Origin: Agrobacterium fabrum str. C58
Lineage (GTDB): Bacteria; Pseudomonadota; Alphaproteobacteria; Rhizobiales; Rhizobiaceae
DNA length: 64,000 bases
Direction: 5' to 3'
Assembly (NCBI RefSeq): GCF_000092025.1
Contig: NC_003062.2
Location: 1,486,001-1,550,000 of the forward strand
The notes under the pieces were generated by a model. The model ran no database searches. It saw only the letters and a program-made list of their open reading frames with translations, and had not been told where the DNA came from. Of the stretch, positions 36,140-45,093 are shown piece after piece. Both the position numbers and the translations under genes were made by a program. Within the stretch, counting starts at the first letter, position 1, and every line of letters begins with the position of its first letter.

Positions 36140-37719
36140 TTTTTCACTCCCGGAGCATTGAAGACCGCATCGTAACGGGCCGTTTCGTGGCCGGCCGTAT
36201 CGCTGACGATGAATTCGAAATTTTCCGCCGTCCGCGCGACATCCTCGCCCGGCAGGGTGACGAAGACCTTCAACGTCGTCGCCTCATCCGGCTCCACCGT
36301 CACCTCGAAGGCGCGCGCAGCCGTGTCCGGCATGCCGTTTATCTTCATCACTGCATTCGGAAGGCCTTCTATCGTCAGGTTCATTATGCGCGGCTGCGGC
36401 ACCATGTTGAGGATGCGGACGGTGTAGCCGTTGCGGATCGAACCATTCGATTCCAGCACATATTGCGGATTACGGTCGTGCAGGACATTAAGCGCCAGCC
36501 GCTCACGCGTCACCAGAGCAACCAATAGGCCGATGCCGACGGCCGTCCAGATGGCCGTATAAAGCAGCGTGCGCGGCCGGAAGATGATGCGCCAGTTGAA
36601 GTGGCGGACGCGCTTGCTGAAGCTGCCGTCCTCCTCGCGCACATTGGCGGGGCGGATGGCGTATTCGCCGTTGCCGGTCGCCAGCGCCATGTTGGACTGA
36701 TATTCCGACAGCGTCGCATAAGCGATCAGCCCGCGCGGCTTGCCGATCTTGTCCATCACCCCGTCGCAGGCATCGATGCACAGTGCGCAGGTAATGCATT
36801 CCAGCTGCTGTCCGTCCCTGATGTCGATGCCCATGGGACAGACCGCGACGCAGGCATTGCAATCGACGCAATCGCCGATGCTCTCCCCGGCGGCCGCAGC
36901 CTTCTTGGCGTGACGCGAGCGCGGTTCGCCGCGCCAGTCATTATAGGTGACGACAAGCGAATTCTCATCCAGCATCGCCGCCTGGATGCGCGGCCAGGGA
37001 CACATATAGGTGCAGACCTGCTCCCGCATCAGCCCGCCGAAGACATAGGTGGTGGCGGTCAGCGTGGCGACGGTCGAGTAGGCGATCATCGGCGCCTGCC
37101 CGGTCATGAACTGCATCGCCAGCGTCGGCGCATCGGCGAAATAGAAAATCCAGGCACCACCGGTCAAAACGCCGATCACCAGCCAGATTGCATGTTTCAA
37201 CACCCGCTTGCGCAATTTGCCGAATGTGAAGGGTGCCGCATCCAGCTTCATGCGGGCGTTCCTGTCGCCCTCGATTGCCCGTTCAACGACAAGAAACAGG
37301 TCGACCCAGACGGTCTGCGGACAGGTATACCCGCACCATGCGCGCCCGACGGCGGAGGTCACGAGAAACAGCCCCAGCCCCGCCATGACCAACAGACCCG
37401 CAACGAAAAAGAACTCCTGCGGCCAGATTTCAATGAAGAAGAAATAAAAGCGCCGGTTGGCGATATCGATCAGCACCGCCTGATCCGGCGCATAAGGCCC
37501 GCGGTCCCAGCGCAGGAACGGCGTCAGATAATAAATGCCGAGCGTGATCAGCATCACCAGCCATTTGAACCGCCGGAACCGGCCCTCGGCGCGCTTGGGA
37601 AAAATCTTCTTGCGCGCTTCGTAGAGCGGTTTGCGCGTTTTTGCGGAATTGACGGCTTCCGCCTCCAGCCTTTCAACGGGCTGTTGCGGGCGATCCTGTC
37701 CGGCGCGATAGATGTTCAT
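36136..37719 (-). CDS. fixG: FixG polyferredoxin-like cbb3 assembly protein (CcoG)
   Basis: CcoG/FixG is a membrane cupric reductase that helps copper delivery to cbb3 oxidase. The 527-aa product has five hydrophobic spans and two ferredoxin-like cysteine clusters (CVDCNACVAVCP and CITCALCIDACD), plus an additional AWCGYTCPQ and CTYMCPWPR, followed by a C-terminal IgG-like domain. It is the first gene of fixGHIS, and a FNR/FixK-type box lies 56 bases upstream of its start. Confidence 0.95.
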   Translation of the reverse strand: MNIYRAGQDRPQQPVERLEAEAVNSAKTRKPLYEARKKIFPKRAEGRFRRFKWLVMLITLGIYYLTPFLRWDRGPYAPDQAVLIDIANRRFYFFFIEIWPQEFFFVAGLLVMAGLGLFLVTSAVGRAWCGYTCPQTVWVDLFLVVERAIEGDRNARMKLDAAPFTFGKLRKRVLKHAIWLVIGVLTGGAWIFYFADAPTLAMQFMTGQAPMIAYSTVATLTATTYVFGGLMREQVCTYMCPWPRIQAAMLDENSLVVTYNDWRGEPRSRHAKKAAAAGESIGDCVDCNACVAVCPMGIDIRDGQQLECITCALCIDACDGVMDKIGKPRGLIAYATLSEYQSNMALATGNGEYAIRPANVREEDGSFSKRVRHFNWRIIFRPRTLLYTAIWTAVGIGLLVALVTRERLALNVLHDRNPQYVLESNGSIRNGYTVRILNMVPQPRIMNLTIEGLPNAVMKINGMPDTAARAFEVTVEPDEATTLKVFVTLPGEDVARTAENFEFIVSDTAGHETARYDAVFNAPGVKK

Positions 37720-37774
37720 GATAGGAGTCCATTTTTATCTCCTTGCTTTCTCCCACCTCCGCGGTGAAACATCC

Positions 37775-37788
37775 TTGACTTACATCAA
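37775..37788. promoter_or_regulatory. FNR/FixK-type box upstream of fixG
   Basis: TTGAC (37775-37779) and ATCAA (37784-37788) with four bases between them give TTGAC-N4-ATCAA, one base from the perfect TTGAT-N4-ATCAA anaerobox. It sits between fixG (minus, start 37719) and the SRPBCC gene (plus, start 37840), so both directions are possible. Confidence 0.8.
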
Positions 37789-37839
37789 GTGACGACAAAG
37801 TGGCGCAGTCCGGGGAAAGCGCCGCCAAGGGAGGATGAA

Positions 37840-38244
37840 ATGCCTGTCATGCAGTCGAGAATCATTCATCTGTCTGTCGAAAAACCGTGGGCAGAGGTCT
37901 ACGACTTCGCCGCCAATCCAGGAAACATGCCTCGCTGGGCCGCAGGCCTTGCAGGCGGCCTCGAAGCCGATGGCGAAGACTGGATCGCGAAAGGCGGGCC
38001 GCTCGGTGAGGTTCGCGTGAATTTCGCACCCCACAATGAATTTGGCGTCATAGATCATGTCGTCACATTGCCTGACGGACTGAAGGTCTATAACGCGCTA
38101 AGGGTCACCCCGAATGGCAGCGGCACGGAGGTCAGCTTCACGCTGCTCCGACTCGAAGGGATGACGGATGAGGATTTCGAGCAGGACGCGAGCGCGATCA
38201 CGGCCGATCTCGAAATGCTGAAATCCCTGCTTGAAGCGGATTGA
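37840..38244 (+). CDS. SRPBCC (START-like) family protein
   Basis: The 134-aa product has the helix-grip pattern of polyketide cyclase/START-like proteins: SRIIHLSVEKPWAEVYDFAA, PGNMPRWA, then a long C-terminal helix (DFEQDASAITADLEMLKSLL). Such domains bind hydrophobic ligands; the ligand cannot be told. ATG at 37840 has an excellent GGGAGGA site. It is the first of three genes lying between fixG and fixP on the opposite strand and close to the FNR box. Confidence 0.8.
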   Translation: MPVMQSRIIHLSVEKPWAEVYDFAANPGNMPRWAAGLAGGLEADGEDWIAKGGPLGEVRVNFAPHNEFGVIDHVVTLPDGLKVYNALRVTPNGSGTEVSFTLLRLEGMTDEDFEQDASAITADLEMLKSLLEAD

Positions 38245-38255
38245 TGGAGTAAATG

Positions 38256-38612
38256 ATGACAGAAAATACCAACGAACGGCGCATCGACTATGTCGAATTC
38301 AATGTCTCCGATATCGAGCGCAGCAAGGAATTTTACGGCGGGGCGTTCGGCTGGACCTTCAAGGATTACGGCCCGCAATATTGCGAGTTTTCCGATGGCC
38401 GCCTAACGGGCGGCTTCACCACCACCGCGCCGGTTTCGGCCAAGGGCGGACCGCTCGTTATTCTCTACGCCGCCGATATCGAGGACGTGCAGCGGCGCAT
38501 CGAAGCCGCCGGCGGCCAGATCAGCGTCGCGATCTTCGCCTTTCCCGGTGGCCGGCGTTTCCATTTCACCGATCCGGATGGATATGAACTGGCCGTCTGG
38601 TCGAAAAACTGA
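38256..38612 (+). CDS. VOC (glyoxalase/bleomycin-resistance fold) family protein
   Basis: The 118-aa product is a VOC domain: RRIDYVEFNVSDIERSKEFY, GAFGWTFKDYGPQY, then GGRRFHFTDPDGYELAVWS. Its conserved His (in the first strand region) is replaced by Glu/Val context, so metal binding is uncertain. A second ATG lies three bases upstream at 38253. It begins 11 bases after the SRPBCC stop, so the two are probably cotranscribed. Substrate unknown. Confidence 0.82.
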   Translation: MTENTNERRIDYVEFNVSDIERSKEFYGGAFGWTFKDYGPQYCEFSDGRLTGGFTTTAPVSAKGGPLVILYAADIEDVQRRIEAAGGQISVAIFAFPGGRRFHFTDPDGYELAVWSKN

Positions 38613-38628
38613 TCGGCAGGAGCCCGCC

Positions 38629-39075
38629 ATGACTTTGACAACGCCGCCTTTTTCGTTGGTCGGTATCGATCATGTCGTCTTCATCGTCGACGACATGACG
38701 CGGGCGCTCGATTTTTACCGGAACGTACTGGGGTGTACGGATGGATACTCCTACCCTGCTCTGGGGATGGAACAAGTCTGGTGCGGAAACGCCTTGATCG
38801 TTCTGTGGGATGTCACGCACCCCGGTGGCACAAAGGCTGCTCCGCCCGTCGCCGGAGGACGTAATGTCGATCACATCTGCATAGCGACCGGTCCTCTGAA
38901 CCATGACGCGCTTCGCGCACATCTGGCGAAATTTAACGTCACGATAGAACAGGAAGCCTTTCACGGCGGCGCGAGAGGAATGGGATATTCGTTCTATTTC
39001 CGTGATCCCTTCGGCAACAAGATCGAGTTGAAGGGACCAGCCGAATATCCGGACGGACGGGCGGAAAACGCCTGA
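38629..39075 (+). CDS. VOC family dioxygenase-like protein
   Basis: The 148-aa product is another VOC protein and keeps the metal-site pattern: GIDHVVFIVDDMTRALDFYRN, VDHICIATG and FYFRDPFGNKIELKG, supplying two His and a Glu. This resembles fosfomycin-resistance, glyoxalase and ring-cleavage dioxygenase relatives; the substrate is unknown. It begins 16 bases after the previous gene with GGCAGGAGCC upstream. The trio SRPBCC-VOC-VOC ends at a terminator shared with fixP. Confidence 0.85.
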   Translation: MTLTTPPFSLVGIDHVVFIVDDMTRALDFYRNVLGCTDGYSYPALGMEQVWCGNALIVLWDVTHPGGTKAAPPVAGGRNVDHICIATGPLNHDALRAHLAKFNVTIEQEAFHGGARGMGYSFYFRDPFGNKIELKGPAEYPDGRAENA

Positions 39076-39080
39076 TCTGA

Positions 39081-39106
39081 AAAGGGCGCCTCGCCGGCGC
39101 CCCTTC
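39081..39106. terminator. Terminator between the VOC gene and fixP
   Basis: GGGCGCC (39084-39090) pairs with GGCGCCC (39096-39102), preceded by AAAA and followed by a pyrimidine run TTCTTT. It serves converging genes. Confidence 0.75.
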
Positions 39107-39123
39107 TTTACATTCTACTTGCC

Positions 39124-39987
39124 TCATTCGCCCCCACCAAGCGAATGCACGAAGATCGCCAGCTGTTTGACAGTCGTATCGCCAAGACGCTCGCCCCAGG
39201 CGGGCATGACCCCGTGCTTCGGCGAACGGATCTGCGCAACGATACCCTCTTCCCCATGCGCTTTGAGCCAGATCGCGTCGGCCAGATTGGGCGCGCCGAA
39301 TTCGCGATTGCCCTTGGCGTCTTCCCCGTGGCACGAGGCGCAATTGTCGGCAAAGAGCTGCTTGCCGGGCTCCACCAGCGCCGGGTTGGATGGGGTGCCG
39401 GTGAGGCTAACGACATAGGCGGCGACCGCGCGGATTTCATCCGATTTCAGAATGTCGCCGAAAGCAGGCATTTCTGAAGCGCGTGTATCCGCATCGTCGG
39501 CAAAACGAATGCCGTGCTTTACCGTCGTATAAATATCATCGACGCTGCCGCCCCACATCCAGTCGTCGTCATTGAGGTTGGGATAACCCTGCCCGCCTTC
39601 CGCGCCCGAACCGTGACACTGAATGCAATTGACCTTGAAAGCGGCAGCGCCGCCGGAAAGGGCAAATTGCATCAGGGTCGGATCCGCCTGGATTTCAGCA
39701 AGCGACGAATTGGCGATTTTATCGACATAAACGCTCTGCGACTGTTTCGCATCCGCAATCTCGGCGGCGATCTCGCCGCGGCTGCTCCAGCCGAGCAATC
39801 CTTGGGTTGCGCCATTGATCAGCGGCCATGCCGGATAGGCAATGGTATAGCCGATGGCCCAGAGGATCGTGAAATAGAAGGTCCAGACCCACCAGCGCGG
39901 CATGGGATTGTTCAACTCGCGAATACCGTCCCATTCATGGCCGGTGGTTTCGACGCCGCTGATCTCATCAATGTGTTTTTCGGACAT
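39124..39987 (-). CDS. fixP: cbb3 oxidase subunit III (di-heme cytochrome c)
   Basis: FixP/CcoP carries electrons to the catalytic subunit. The 287-aa product has a membrane anchor (about 35-55), then two cytochrome c domains with heme motifs CIQCHGSG and CASCHGED and Met ligands nearby (MPAFGDI, MPAWGERLG). It follows fixQ after three bases, in the canonical fixNOQP order. Confidence 0.95.
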   Translation of the reverse strand: MSEKHIDEISGVETTGHEWDGIRELNNPMPRWWVWTFYFTILWAIGYTIAYPAWPLINGATQGLLGWSSRGEIAAEIADAKQSQSVYVDKIANSSLAEIQADPTLMQFALSGGAAAFKVNCIQCHGSGAEGGQGYPNLNDDDWMWGGSVDDIYTTVKHGIRFADDADTRASEMPAFGDILKSDEIRAVAAYVVSLTGTPSNPALVEPGKQLFADNCASCHGEDAKGNREFGAPNLADAIWLKAHGEEGIVAQIRSPKHGVMPAWGERLGDTTVKQLAIFVHSLGGGE

Positions 39988-39990
39988 ATC

Positions 39991-40143
39991 CTAGTCCTCC
40001 CTGAGCGGAATGCTGGCGGCATCGTCCGCGGCTTTTTTGGAGCCGGGGCGAAGGGTGAAAACGACGACGCCGGCGAAGAACAGGGTCATGGCAAGCAGGC
40101 CCCAGCTGTCGGCGAAGTGGCGCATGGCCGTGTAGGTTTCCAT
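39991..40143 (-). CDS. fixQ: cbb3 oxidase subunit IV (50 aa)
   Basis: A 50-residue frame between fixO and fixP encodes a short N-terminus (METYTAMRHFADSW), one membrane span (GLLAMTLFFAGVVVFTL) and a polar tail (RPGSKKAADDAA). Length, span and place are those of CcoQ/FixQ, a small subunit that stabilises the oxidase. The start lies 12 bases after fixO and GGAGG near its stop serves fixP. Confidence 0.9.
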   Translation of the reverse strand: METYTAMRHFADSWGLLAMTLFFAGVVVFTLRPGSKKAADDAASIPLRED

Positions 40144-40155
40144 CGTGTCGCCTCC

Positions 40156-40887
40156 TCACCGGTATCCGGCGGCATCGTCATAGGTCGAGAAATCGACCAG
40201 CGTGCCGAGCATCTGCAGATAGGCAACCAGTGCATCCATTTCGGTAAGCTTGGCCGGATCGCCATCGAAATCGCCGACCTTCGCCTTCGGATAACGCTCA
40301 AGTAGCTCGCTCGTATCAGCGTTAGGATCGGCCTGCGCGTGAAGATCGGTCGCGGACTTCTCGATCATCTCGTCGCTGTAGGGCACACCGACGGCGCGAT
40401 TGGCCTTCAGCTCCATGGAGACATCCGTGATCTTGAGCGGCGTGGTCTTCAGGAACGCATAGGACGGCATGATCGATTCCGGCACCACCGAGCGCGGATT
40501 GGCCAGGTGCTGCACATGCCATTCATTCGAATAGCGGTCACCGACACGCGCGAGGTCAGGCCCCGTGCGCTTGGAACCCCATTGGAACGGGTGGTCGTAC
40601 ATGGATTCCGCCGCCAGGCTGTAATGCCCGTAACGCTCCACCTCGTCGCGGAACGGCCGGATCATCTGGCTGTGGCAGACATAACATCCCTCGCGGATGT
40701 AGATGTTGCGCCCGGCCAGTTCCAGCGGCGAGTAGGGTCGCATGCCCTCCACCTTCTCAATGGTGTTTTCGAGATAAAAAAGCGGTGCGATTTCAACGAT
40801 ACCGCCGATCGACACCACCAGCAGCGAGCCGACCAGAAGCAGAGTGGCGTTGCGTTCGATGACGCCGTGTTTATCGAGTATGGACAT
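40156..40887 (-). CDS. fixO: cbb3 oxidase subunit II (mono-heme cytochrome c)
   Basis: FixO/CcoO is the single-heme subunit. The 243-aa product has an N-terminal anchor ([19 protein letters not shown]) and one heme-binding motif [12 protein letters not shown], with the family segments [20 protein letters not shown] and [12 protein letters not shown]. It follows fixN after ten bases. Confidence 0.96.
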   Translation of the reverse strand: MSILDKHGVIERNATLLLVGSLLVVSIGGIVEIAPLFYLENTIEKVEGMRPYSPLELAGRNIYIREGCYVCHSQMIRPFRDEVERYGHYSLAAESMYDHPFQWGSKRTGPDLARVGDRYSNEWHVQHLANPRSVVPESIMPSYAFLKTTPLKITDVSMELKANRAVGVPYSDEMIEKSATDLHAQADPNADTSELLERYPKAKVGDFDGDPAKLTEMDALVAYLQMLGTLVDFSTYDDAAGYR

Positions 40888-40897
40888 CGGCCCCTCC

Positions 40898-42520
40898 TTA
40901 TTCAGCAGGCTGCAGCGAAGGAGCCGCGCCCTTGCTGGCGCCCTCCTCGCGTTGATGACCGAGGATGGTCATGGTGACGTTGTAGGCCATGATCAGCGCG
41001 CCGCTGAGGAACATCAGGCCGCCCAATGCACGCATCACGTAATAGGGGAACAGTGCCGCGACCGATTCCGCGAAGGAATAGACGAGGAAGCCCTGGCTAT
41101 CATATTCGCGCCACATCAAGGCCTGCTGGATGCCGGCTACCCACATCACGGCGGCGTAGACGACGATGCCGAGCGTGGCGAGCCAGAAGTGCCAATTGAC
41201 CAGTTGCAGGCTATAGAGACGGTCCCTGCCCCACAGTTTCGGTGTCAGGTAATAGATCGCGCCGAAGGTGATCATGCCGTTCCAGCCGAGCGCGCCGGAA
41301 TGAACGTGGCCGATGGTCCAGTCGGTATAGTGGCTGAGCGAGTTGACGGCCTTGATCGACATCATCGGACCTTCGAAGGTCGCCATGCCGTAGAAGGCCA
41401 CCGCCATCACCATCATGCGCACGATGGGGTCTGTACGGATCTTGTCCCATGCGCCCGAAAGCGTCATCAGGCCGTTGATCATCCCGCCCCAGGAGGGCAT
41501 CCACAGCATGATCGAGAACACCATGCCCAGTGTCTGCGCCCAGTCGGGCAGCGCCGTGTAGTGCAGATGGTGCGGGCCGGCCCAGATATACATGAAGATC
41601 AGCGCCCAGAAGTGGATGATCGACAGGCGATAGGAATAGACCGGGCGGTTCACCTGCTTGGGAATGAAATAATACATCATGCCGAGGAAGCCGGCGGTAA
41701 GGAAGAAGCCGACGGCGTTATGGCCGTACCACCATTGCGTCAGCGCATCCTGCACGCCCGAAAATGCCGAGTAGCTCTTGACCCCGAGGAAGGACACGGG
41801 CACCGCCAGATTATTGACGATATGCAGCATGGCAATCGTGACGATGAAGCTGAGATAGAACCAGTTGGCCACATAGATATGTGGCTCCTTGCGCGTGAGG
41901 ATGGTGCCGAGGAAAGTGGCGAGATAGGCGACCCAGACGATGGTCAGCCAGATGTCCACATACCATTCCGGCTCGGCATATTCACGGCCCTGGGTGATGC
42001 CCAGTAGATAACCGGTGGCGGCCATGATAATGAAGAGATTATAGCCCCAGAACACGAACCAGCCGAGATTGCCGCCGAACAGGCGGGCGCGACACGTTCT
42101 CTGCACCACGTAGAAGGATGTGGCGATCAGCGCATTTCCCCCGAAAGCGAAGATCACCGCCGAGGTGTGCAGCGGCCTCATGCGGCCGAAATTGAAATAA
42201 GGTGCAATATTGAGATCGGGAAAGGCGAGCTGCAACGCCACAACCACCCCGACCAGAAAACCGACAACACCCCAGAACACGGTGGCGATGACGCCGTATT
42301 TCACCACCTCATCGAAATATTCGGAGTTGCGGCGAGCACGCGCGGCCGGATCGACAGGCGCGAAGGAAACACGGCGCAACAGAAGCACCGTGCTGACCAC
42401 AAGTGTAAAGAACAGCACCCACATATGGGCGGCAAAAAGACTGTCATGGGCAAAAGCGGCCCCGAGCAACGCGAGAAAGGCCCCGAGGGCCACGATCGCG
42501 GTTTCTAACGTGTAATTCAT
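40898..42520 (-). CDS. fixN: cbb3 oxidase catalytic subunit I
   Basis: FixN/CcoN is the heme-copper oxidase core that reduces oxygen at low concentrations. The 540-aa product has about 12-14 membrane spans and conserved heme/copper histidines in [14 protein letters not shown] (with W-YGHN), [31 protein letters not shown] and [16 protein letters not shown] at 42520 (MNYTLET) fits the family; upstream in-frame residues do not. A perfect FNR/FixK box lies 115 bases upstream. First gene of fixNOQP. Confidence 0.97.
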   Translation of the reverse strand: MNYTLETAIVALGAFLALLGAAFAHDSLFAAHMWVLFFTLVVSTVLLLRRVSFAPVDPAARARRNSEYFDEVVKYGVIATVFWGVVGFLVGVVVALQLAFPDLNIAPYFNFGRMRPLHTSAVIFAFGGNALIATSFYVVQRTCRARLFGGNLGWFVFWGYNLFIIMAATGYLLGITQGREYAEPEWYVDIWLTIVWVAYLATFLGTILTRKEPHIYVANWFYLSFIVTIAMLHIVNNLAVPVSFLGVKSYSAFSGVQDALTQWWYGHNAVGFFLTAGFLGMMYYFIPKQVNRPVYSYRLSIIHFWALIFMYIWAGPHHLHYTALPDWAQTLGMVFSIMLWMPSWGGMINGLMTLSGAWDKIRTDPIVRMMVMAVAFYGMATFEGPMMSIKAVNSLSHYTDWTIGHVHSGALGWNGMITFGAIYYLTPKLWGRDRLYSLQLVNWHFWLATLGIVVYAAVMWVAGIQQALMWREYDSQGFLVYSFAESVAALFPYYVMRALGGLMFLSGALIMAYNVTMTILGHQREEGASKGAAPSLQPAE

Positions 42521-42634
42521 TGTTGGTTTCCCCCAACGTGCAAGCCGACCGACGAAAGGCAGATATGCGCCTGGGAGAGCGCAAACGCGCCTTTGCGTCG
42601 GTTGGAGCATTGCCACCGGCAGGGCAGCGCCACC

Positions 42635-42648
42635 TTGATCCAGATCAA
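42635..42648. promoter_or_regulatory. FNR/FixK box (anaerobox) upstream of fixN
   Basis: TTGAT (42635-42639), CCAG, ATCAA (42644-42648) is a perfect TTGAT-N4-ATCAA palindrome. It is 115 bases before fixN and 218 bases before the divergent SulP gene; low-oxygen activation of fixNOQP by an FNR/FixK-type protein is the expected role. Confidence 0.9.
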
Positions 42649-42865
42649 GAAAGCCAAGCTGTCGCAGCCCCGGCAAAACAGGGTTCGGCTTCATGAAAGG
42701 AATTGCGGAAGAACAAAAACCTCCTGCGTTTGGCTCGACCTCTTTCGCCGGCCCCGGAGCTCATCGATCCGCGCTGCCAAGCCACTGGATTTCCATCGAG
42801 ACTTCACGCTAATCCTGATATTGTCGTGTTTGGCGCGAGAACTCCGGTGAGGATCACGGTGCGGC

Positions 42866-44479
42866 ATGGGTAACAACGGGCGGGATATTCTCGCAGGGCT
42901 TTCCGTCGCCGGGCTGATGTTACCGGAGGCGATCGCTTATTCCGGCATCGCCGGCGTTCCGCCCCAGCATGCATTATATGCGGCAATGGCAGGTTGTCTT
43001 GTTTATGCCCTTCTTGGCCAGAGCCGTTTCGCCATCATCTCGCCAACCTCATCATCCGCCGCGATCCTTGCAGCCATGCTGGCCGCGCTCGTGCCGCAGC
43101 CCGGACAGAAGATGCTGCTGGTCGCCGTCGCGGTGTTTCTTGTCGGGCTGTTTTTCCTTGCCGCCGGCACATTGCGGCTGGGCGCCCTGTCGAGCATCAT
43201 TTCGAGGCCCGTGCTGCGCGGCTTTGCATTCGGACTGGCGATCCTCATTTCGCTCAAACAGTTTCCCGCGATCTTCGGCATGCCGCAAGCGGGAGCCGGC
43301 ACATTCGAGGCGATCTTGCAGATATTGACCAATCCCGGCCAGTGGAACGGGTTCAGCCTGTCGATCGGCATCGCCGCCCTTATCCTTCTGCTTTTCGCAA
43401 GACGTTATCCCCAGATTCCCGGAAGCCTCATCATCATAGCGCTGGCGATCCCCATCTCCGTCATGTTCGATTTGCAGCAACGCGGTGTCGATGTCGTCGG
43501 CCCAATCGATCTGTCCGGCATATGGGGAAGTGTCACCACGCTCTCGCTCGATGAACTGGCGCATGTGGCGCGTTTCGCCCCGCCTCTGGTGCTGATCCTG
43601 TTTGCCGAATCCTGGGGAACGATACGGGGCCTGTCGCTACGGCACGGGGAAGACGTGGATGCCAATCGTGAACTGAAAACGCTTGGTATTGCCAATGTCG
43701 CAAGCGCCGCATTACAGGGAATGCCCGTCGGGGCCGGGTTTTCCGCGGGTGCTGCAAGCGAAGCGGCCAATCCGCGCACGAGAATGGCCTCGGCCATCGC
43801 CGCGATCGGGCTTGCCGGCTTCACCTTTGCCGCGGCCGACTGGTTTGCCTATATTCCGCATGCCGCGCTTTCCGCCATCATCATCGTGGCGCTGCTTCAC
43901 GCGCTGGATCCCTCTCCGTTTTTGAGGCTGTGGCGGCTGCGACAGGACCTCGTGCTTGCCCTGGCGGCAACCGCCGGCGTGCTTTTCCTTGGCGTCCTCA
44001 ACGGAATGCTGGCAGCAATCGTGCTGTCTTTCGCCGTATTCCTGCAAAGACTTTCCTCCCCGCGCATCGTGATGCTCGGCCGCCTCGGCGCGAGCCACGA
44101 CTTCGTGGATGTGAAGCGGCATCCGGATGCCGCGGAGCCGGCCGGCATGCTCGTCCTGCGCCCGGCGCAACCGCTTTTCTTCGGAAATGCCGAGCCGACA
44201 TTCGCGGAAATCACCCGCCGCATACTCGCGAGCCCTGACATCAACGCCGTCATCATCAGCCTCGAGGAGACATTTGAACTCGATACGACAGCCCTTGAGG
44301 CGCTGCTGGAATTCGACGCCAGCCTGCGCGGGCGCAACATCGGAATTCGCTACGCCCCAATGCACGATGCGGTGCGCGACGTTGTCGCCGCCGGTGGCGG
44401 AGACGATCTTTTGCGTCGGGCAAACTACAGCGTTGACGATGCCGTTGCCGCGATGGACGGCCTCAAGGAGGAAAAATGA
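42866..44479 (+). CDS. SulP-family anion transporter with STAS domain
   Basis: The 537-aa product is a SulP permease of 10-12 spans with the family start (GRDILAGLSVAGLMLPEAIAYS, stated by residues 5-26) and GLSSP-like substrate loop variants (ISPTSSSAAILAA), followed by a cytosolic STAS domain from about residue 415. SulP members move sulfate, bicarbonate or other anions; the substrate is not determined by sequence. Its stop overlaps the next start by four bases. The frame begins 345 bases from fixN, with which it is divergent. Confidence 0.9.
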   Translation: MGNNGRDILAGLSVAGLMLPEAIAYSGIAGVPPQHALYAAMAGCLVYALLGQSRFAIISPTSSSAAILAAMLAALVPQPGQKMLLVAVAVFLVGLFFLAAGTLRLGALSSIISRPVLRGFAFGLAILISLKQFPAIFGMPQAGAGTFEAILQILTNPGQWNGFSLSIGIAALILLLFARRYPQIPGSLIIIALAIPISVMFDLQQRGVDVVGPIDLSGIWGSVTTLSLDELAHVARFAPPLVLILFAESWGTIRGLSLRHGEDVDANRELKTLGIANVASAALQGMPVGAGFSAGAASEAANPRTRMASAIAAIGLAGFTFAAADWFAYIPHAALSAIIIVALLHALDPSPFLRLWRLRQDLVLALAATAGVLFLGVLNGMLAAIVLSFAVFLQRLSSPRIVMLGRLGASHDFVDVKRHPDAAEPAGMLVLRPAQPLFFGNAEPTFAEITRRILASPDINAVIISLEETFELDTTALEALLEFDASLRGRNIGIRYAPMHDAVRDVVAAGGGDDLLRRANYSVDDAVAAMDGLKEEK

Positions 44480-45093
44480 CGCATATTTATGAGCCTCGTC
44501 TGTCTCGTATTGCCATCGACAAGTTACGACCGACGCAGATCGCGGTGGGCTTCCGCGAGGTCGAACTGAAAAGAAAGGAGTGGCGTGAAACCAGGAAAAA
44601 AGACGGAGACGATTTTCTGGGAAACCACATCGTTCCGGTCGTGGCCGGCCCCAAGGATAGGGCTTATCTCATCGACCACCATCACCTCGTTCTCGCACTC
44701 TCCAAGGAGGGCGTGGAACATGTGCTGACAAGCGAGGTTGCCAAGTTTTCCCACCTTGGCAAGGATGAGTTCTGGTCGGTGATGGACCATCGCAACCTGA
44801 TCTATCCCTTTGATGCTCAGGGCCTGCGGCGGCAATCCGGCGACATCCCGAAAAACATACACGATCTCGAGGATGATCCTTTTCGATCGCTTGCCGGAGC
44901 CCTGCGCATGGCCGGCGGTTACGCGAAAGTCATTATTCCCTTCTCCGAATTCGGCTGGGCCGATTTTCTGAGACGACGAATCGATCGTGATCTCCTCAGC
45001 GACTCCTTTGACGACGCATTGGCCGAAGCGATGAAACTGGCCAAATCACGGGAGGCCCGGCATCTTCCGGGCTGGTGTGGGGTTGAGGAATGA
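44476..45093 (+). CDS. ParB-like (ParBc_2) protein
   Basis: The 205-aa product resembles the ParBc_2 family of putative ParB-like nucleases: a PTQIAVGFREVELKRKEWR start, HIVPVVAGPKDRAYLIDHHHLVLAL with a His cluster, and a C-terminal part rich in helix (DFLRRRIDRDLLSDSFDDALAEAM). It lacks the helix-turn-helix of true ParB, so it is not a chromosome-partition protein in the usual sense; the biochemical role is unknown. It overlaps the SulP gene and the MscS gene by four bases (ATGA) each, so all three are translationally coupled. Confidence 0.8.
   Translation: MTHIYEPRLSRIAIDKLRPTQIAVGFREVELKRKEWRETRKKDGDDFLGNHIVPVVAGPKDRAYLIDHHHLVLALSKEGVEHVLTSEVAKFSHLGKDEFWSVMDHRNLIYPFDAQGLRRQSGDIPKNIHDLEDDPFRSLAGALRMAGGYAKVIIPFSEFGWADFLRRRIDRDLLSDSFDDALAEAMKLAKSREARHLPGWCGVEE

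Noticed and set aside
44476-45093. Plasmid or chromosome partition ParB
   Set aside because: The helix-turn-helix and the N-terminal CTP-binding boxes of partition ParB are not seen and no parA is nearby. The ParBc_2 label is kept instead.
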